Assembly (NCBI RefSeq): GCF_900186615.1
Contig: NZ_LT896588.1
Coordinates: 574,211 to 638,210, forward strand
Origin: Parabacteroides bouchesdurhonensis
Lineage (GTDB): Bacteria; Bacteroidota; Bacteroidia; Bacteroidales; Tannerellaceae
Length of the DNA stretch: 64,000 nucleotides
Direction: 5' to 3'
In this document: in pieces, positions 63,056 to 64,000 of the stretch
Layout of the letters: the number at the start of each line of letters is the position of its first letter
Position numbering within the stretch: position 1 is the stretch's first letter
The notes under the pieces: generated by a model
The model's input: the letters and a program-made list of their open reading frames with translations, nothing else
Databases searched by the model: none
Told to the model about the DNA's origin: nothing
Made by a program: the position numbers and the translations under genes

Positions 63056-63276
63056 ATATTTGTTATTTACTCATTGGTCAAAAGGCCGCCGCCTATGACC
63101 ATGTATTAGCCATTAGTTGTCCACCCGATAAGCCCGGGCATACGTCGTTTTTACTCTACTACAAAACAATAACTATATTCACTGTGGTATCAATACTCAA
63201 TTGACACGGTAAAGATAGTATTTAATTCATAATCTTCGCATATATCAAAGGCTAACATTCGGAGAGAATGATCTGT

Positions 63277-63318
63277 TTTGTAGAAAGTCTTTCTTCCGGA
63301 AGAAAGACTTTCTACAAA
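63277..63318. repeat. perfect 42-base palindrome
   Basis: TTTGTAGAAAGTCTTTCTTCC (first 21 bases, 63277-63297) followed directly by its exact reverse complement with no loop. It lies in the 292-base gap 63056-63347 upstream of the epimerase gene; otherwise that gap holds only a weak TATCTTTA-like box at 63210-63217 (minus) and no gene. Possible operator, terminator or repeat element. Confidence 0.95.
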
Positions 63319-63347
63319 CAAATAGAGAGTCCATCATCCAAGAATTG

Positions 63348-63593
63348 TTATTTATCTCTCCTAAAAGCACAAAGAATCAATCGGAACAATATACGAAAGA
63401 AGACTATCAGGGCATAGAAACCTATACTCAGACAAAACACCCAAAGCAGTTGTGTGAATAGTTCTTTCCATTCAGTATCGAATACGATAATAGAAATTAT
63501 ATTCAGCAAGAAAGCAAGTACAAAACAAACACCCCATATCAATATTTCGGTGCGTTGCCTTTTCGTCGTTATTGTAATATTAATGTCTTTCAT
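63348..63593 (-). CDS. small two-helix membrane protein, conserved hypothetical
   Basis: 81 residues with two membrane helices (about 18-38 and 48-75) between a basic N-terminus (TTKRQRTE) and a basic C-terminus (CAFRRDK). No domain recognised. Starts 2 bases after the preceding Gfo/Idh stop codon, so it is translationally coupled to it. Similar small proteins beside Gfo/Idh genes are, to my recollection, common in Bacteroidales. Confidence 0.75.
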   Translation of the reverse strand: MKDINITITTKRQRTEILIWGVCFVLAFLLNIISIIVFDTEWKELFTQLLWVFCLSIGFYALIVFFRILFRLILCAFRRDK

Positions 63594-63595
63594 AA

Positions 63596-64000
63596 TTATG
63601 CATCAAATGAATAAGGTATTTTGTATTCTTCGGGGAATTCAATCACAGCTCTTTCTTCCATTGCCTTGTTGCCAAGTAATGCCAGAACGGATGAATAATA
63701 GGCTTCCTCTACCAGATTCTGAATAGGTTCTCCGGTAATTACGGATGAGCAATAAGCCGATACAAGGCCTAATGAACCATCGTCAACAGTTGCTCCGGTA
63801 GTGTTGGAACCGTCATGTGTCTGGATATGATCCATAATAGGTTCACCCTTTACGGAAGAAGCAGTTTCAGGAACCCAGCTAGGACCGGCAAAAGAGATAT
63901 TATCAAATACCTTATGTTCAATTTGATTGATCAATTGCTGTATGCCCGGTGCGGGTTTCGGGTTTTCCATATACAATAATCCCTGTGCCAGCTCAAGAGT
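63596..64000 (-). CDS. Gfo/Idh/MocA-family oxidoreductase, 3' part (5' end beyond window)
   Basis: C-terminal about 134 residues of a protein whose frame stays open to the right edge (TLELAQGLLYMENPKPAPG…). The internal TTG/ATG near 63976 are not real starts. Pieces such as HDGSNTTGATVDDGS and EERAVIEFPEEYKIPYSFDA match the C-terminus of Bacteroidetes Gfo/Idh sugar dehydrogenases. It is the upstream neighbour of the small membrane protein and may start this cluster. Confidence 0.7.
   Translation of the reverse strand, partial: TLELAQGLLYMENPKPAPGIQQLINQIEHKVFDNISFAGPSWVPETASSVKGEPIMDHIQTHDGSNTTGATVDDGSLGLVSAYCSSVITGEPIQNLVEEAYYSSVLALLGNKAMEERAVIEFPEEYKIPYSFDA

Overview
The window reads as chromosome of a Bacteroidales bacterium, most likely near Parabacteroides/Tannerellaceae or Dysgonomonadaceae. 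The evidence is low G+C, many genes preceded by the Bacteroidetes promoter box TAnnTTTG (often with TTTG about 19 bases upstream), A-rich leaders instead of Shine-Dalgarno sites, many lipoproteins, a TonB/ExbB/ExbD set, two type IX secretion-associated outer-membrane families (PorQ, PorG), a Bacteroidetes-type LptD and a Gly/Tyr-decorated BamA. No phage, insertion sequence, rRNA operon or CRISPR array was seen. Genus is not proven.

1-18 kb: 3' part of folA; a very large alpha-2-macroglobulin-like envelope protein; two DUF1573 exported proteins made by tandem duplication; the GTPase MeaB; then on the minus strand pfkA, ispH, cmk and porQ. Divergent from porQ are tonB, a polyprenyl diphosphate synthase, tatD, tRNA-Ser and an exbB-(membrane protein)-exbD-exbD operon, which with tonB gives a complete energy-transduction set.

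18-35 kb: a GNAT acetyltransferase, an Lrp/AsnC regulator, a 314-base intergenic stretch with a striking long hairpin of 22-base periodicity, asnS, an RluB-type pseudouridine synthase with a long Arg/Gly/Tyr-rich tail, purB, two identical tRNA-Val genes, DoxX, tRNA-Arg, asnA, ung, lptD, an HD hydrolase, a NamZ-like muramidase, two META lipoproteins and a MATE transporter.

34-50 kb: a cell-envelope block (M23 peptidase, YccF, D-Ala-D-Ala dipeptidase, murI, two OmpH/Skp chaperones, bamA, uppS, porG, a DUF6242 lipoprotein). It is followed by ribD and the divergent prmC-recX-comF group, pyrE, an SRPBCC protein, argH and a Rieske-like lipoprotein. ribD and prmC each contain a short 22-base tandem array inside the coding sequence.

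50-64 kb (accessory): a tRNA-Gly/Leu/Gly cluster; a secreted HtrA-like protease with duplicated beta-rich flanking domains; a 1169-residue LRR-Roc-COR protein with a TIR-like C-terminal domain (a candidate immune or signalling sensor). Then comes a minus-strand, apparently catabolic cluster: Gfo/Idh oxidoreductase, M20 amidohydrolase, a divergent Nramp-like transporter lacking the metal-binding motifs, a DapA-type aldolase, an NAD-dependent epimerase, a small membrane protein and a second Gfo/Idh protein cut by the window end. A perfect 42-base palindrome lies in the gap inside this cluster.

Most of the window is ordinary core genome. The items most worth following are the LRR-Roc-COR-TIR protein, the scattered 22-base periodic elements, and the transporter/aldolase/amidohydrolase cluster.
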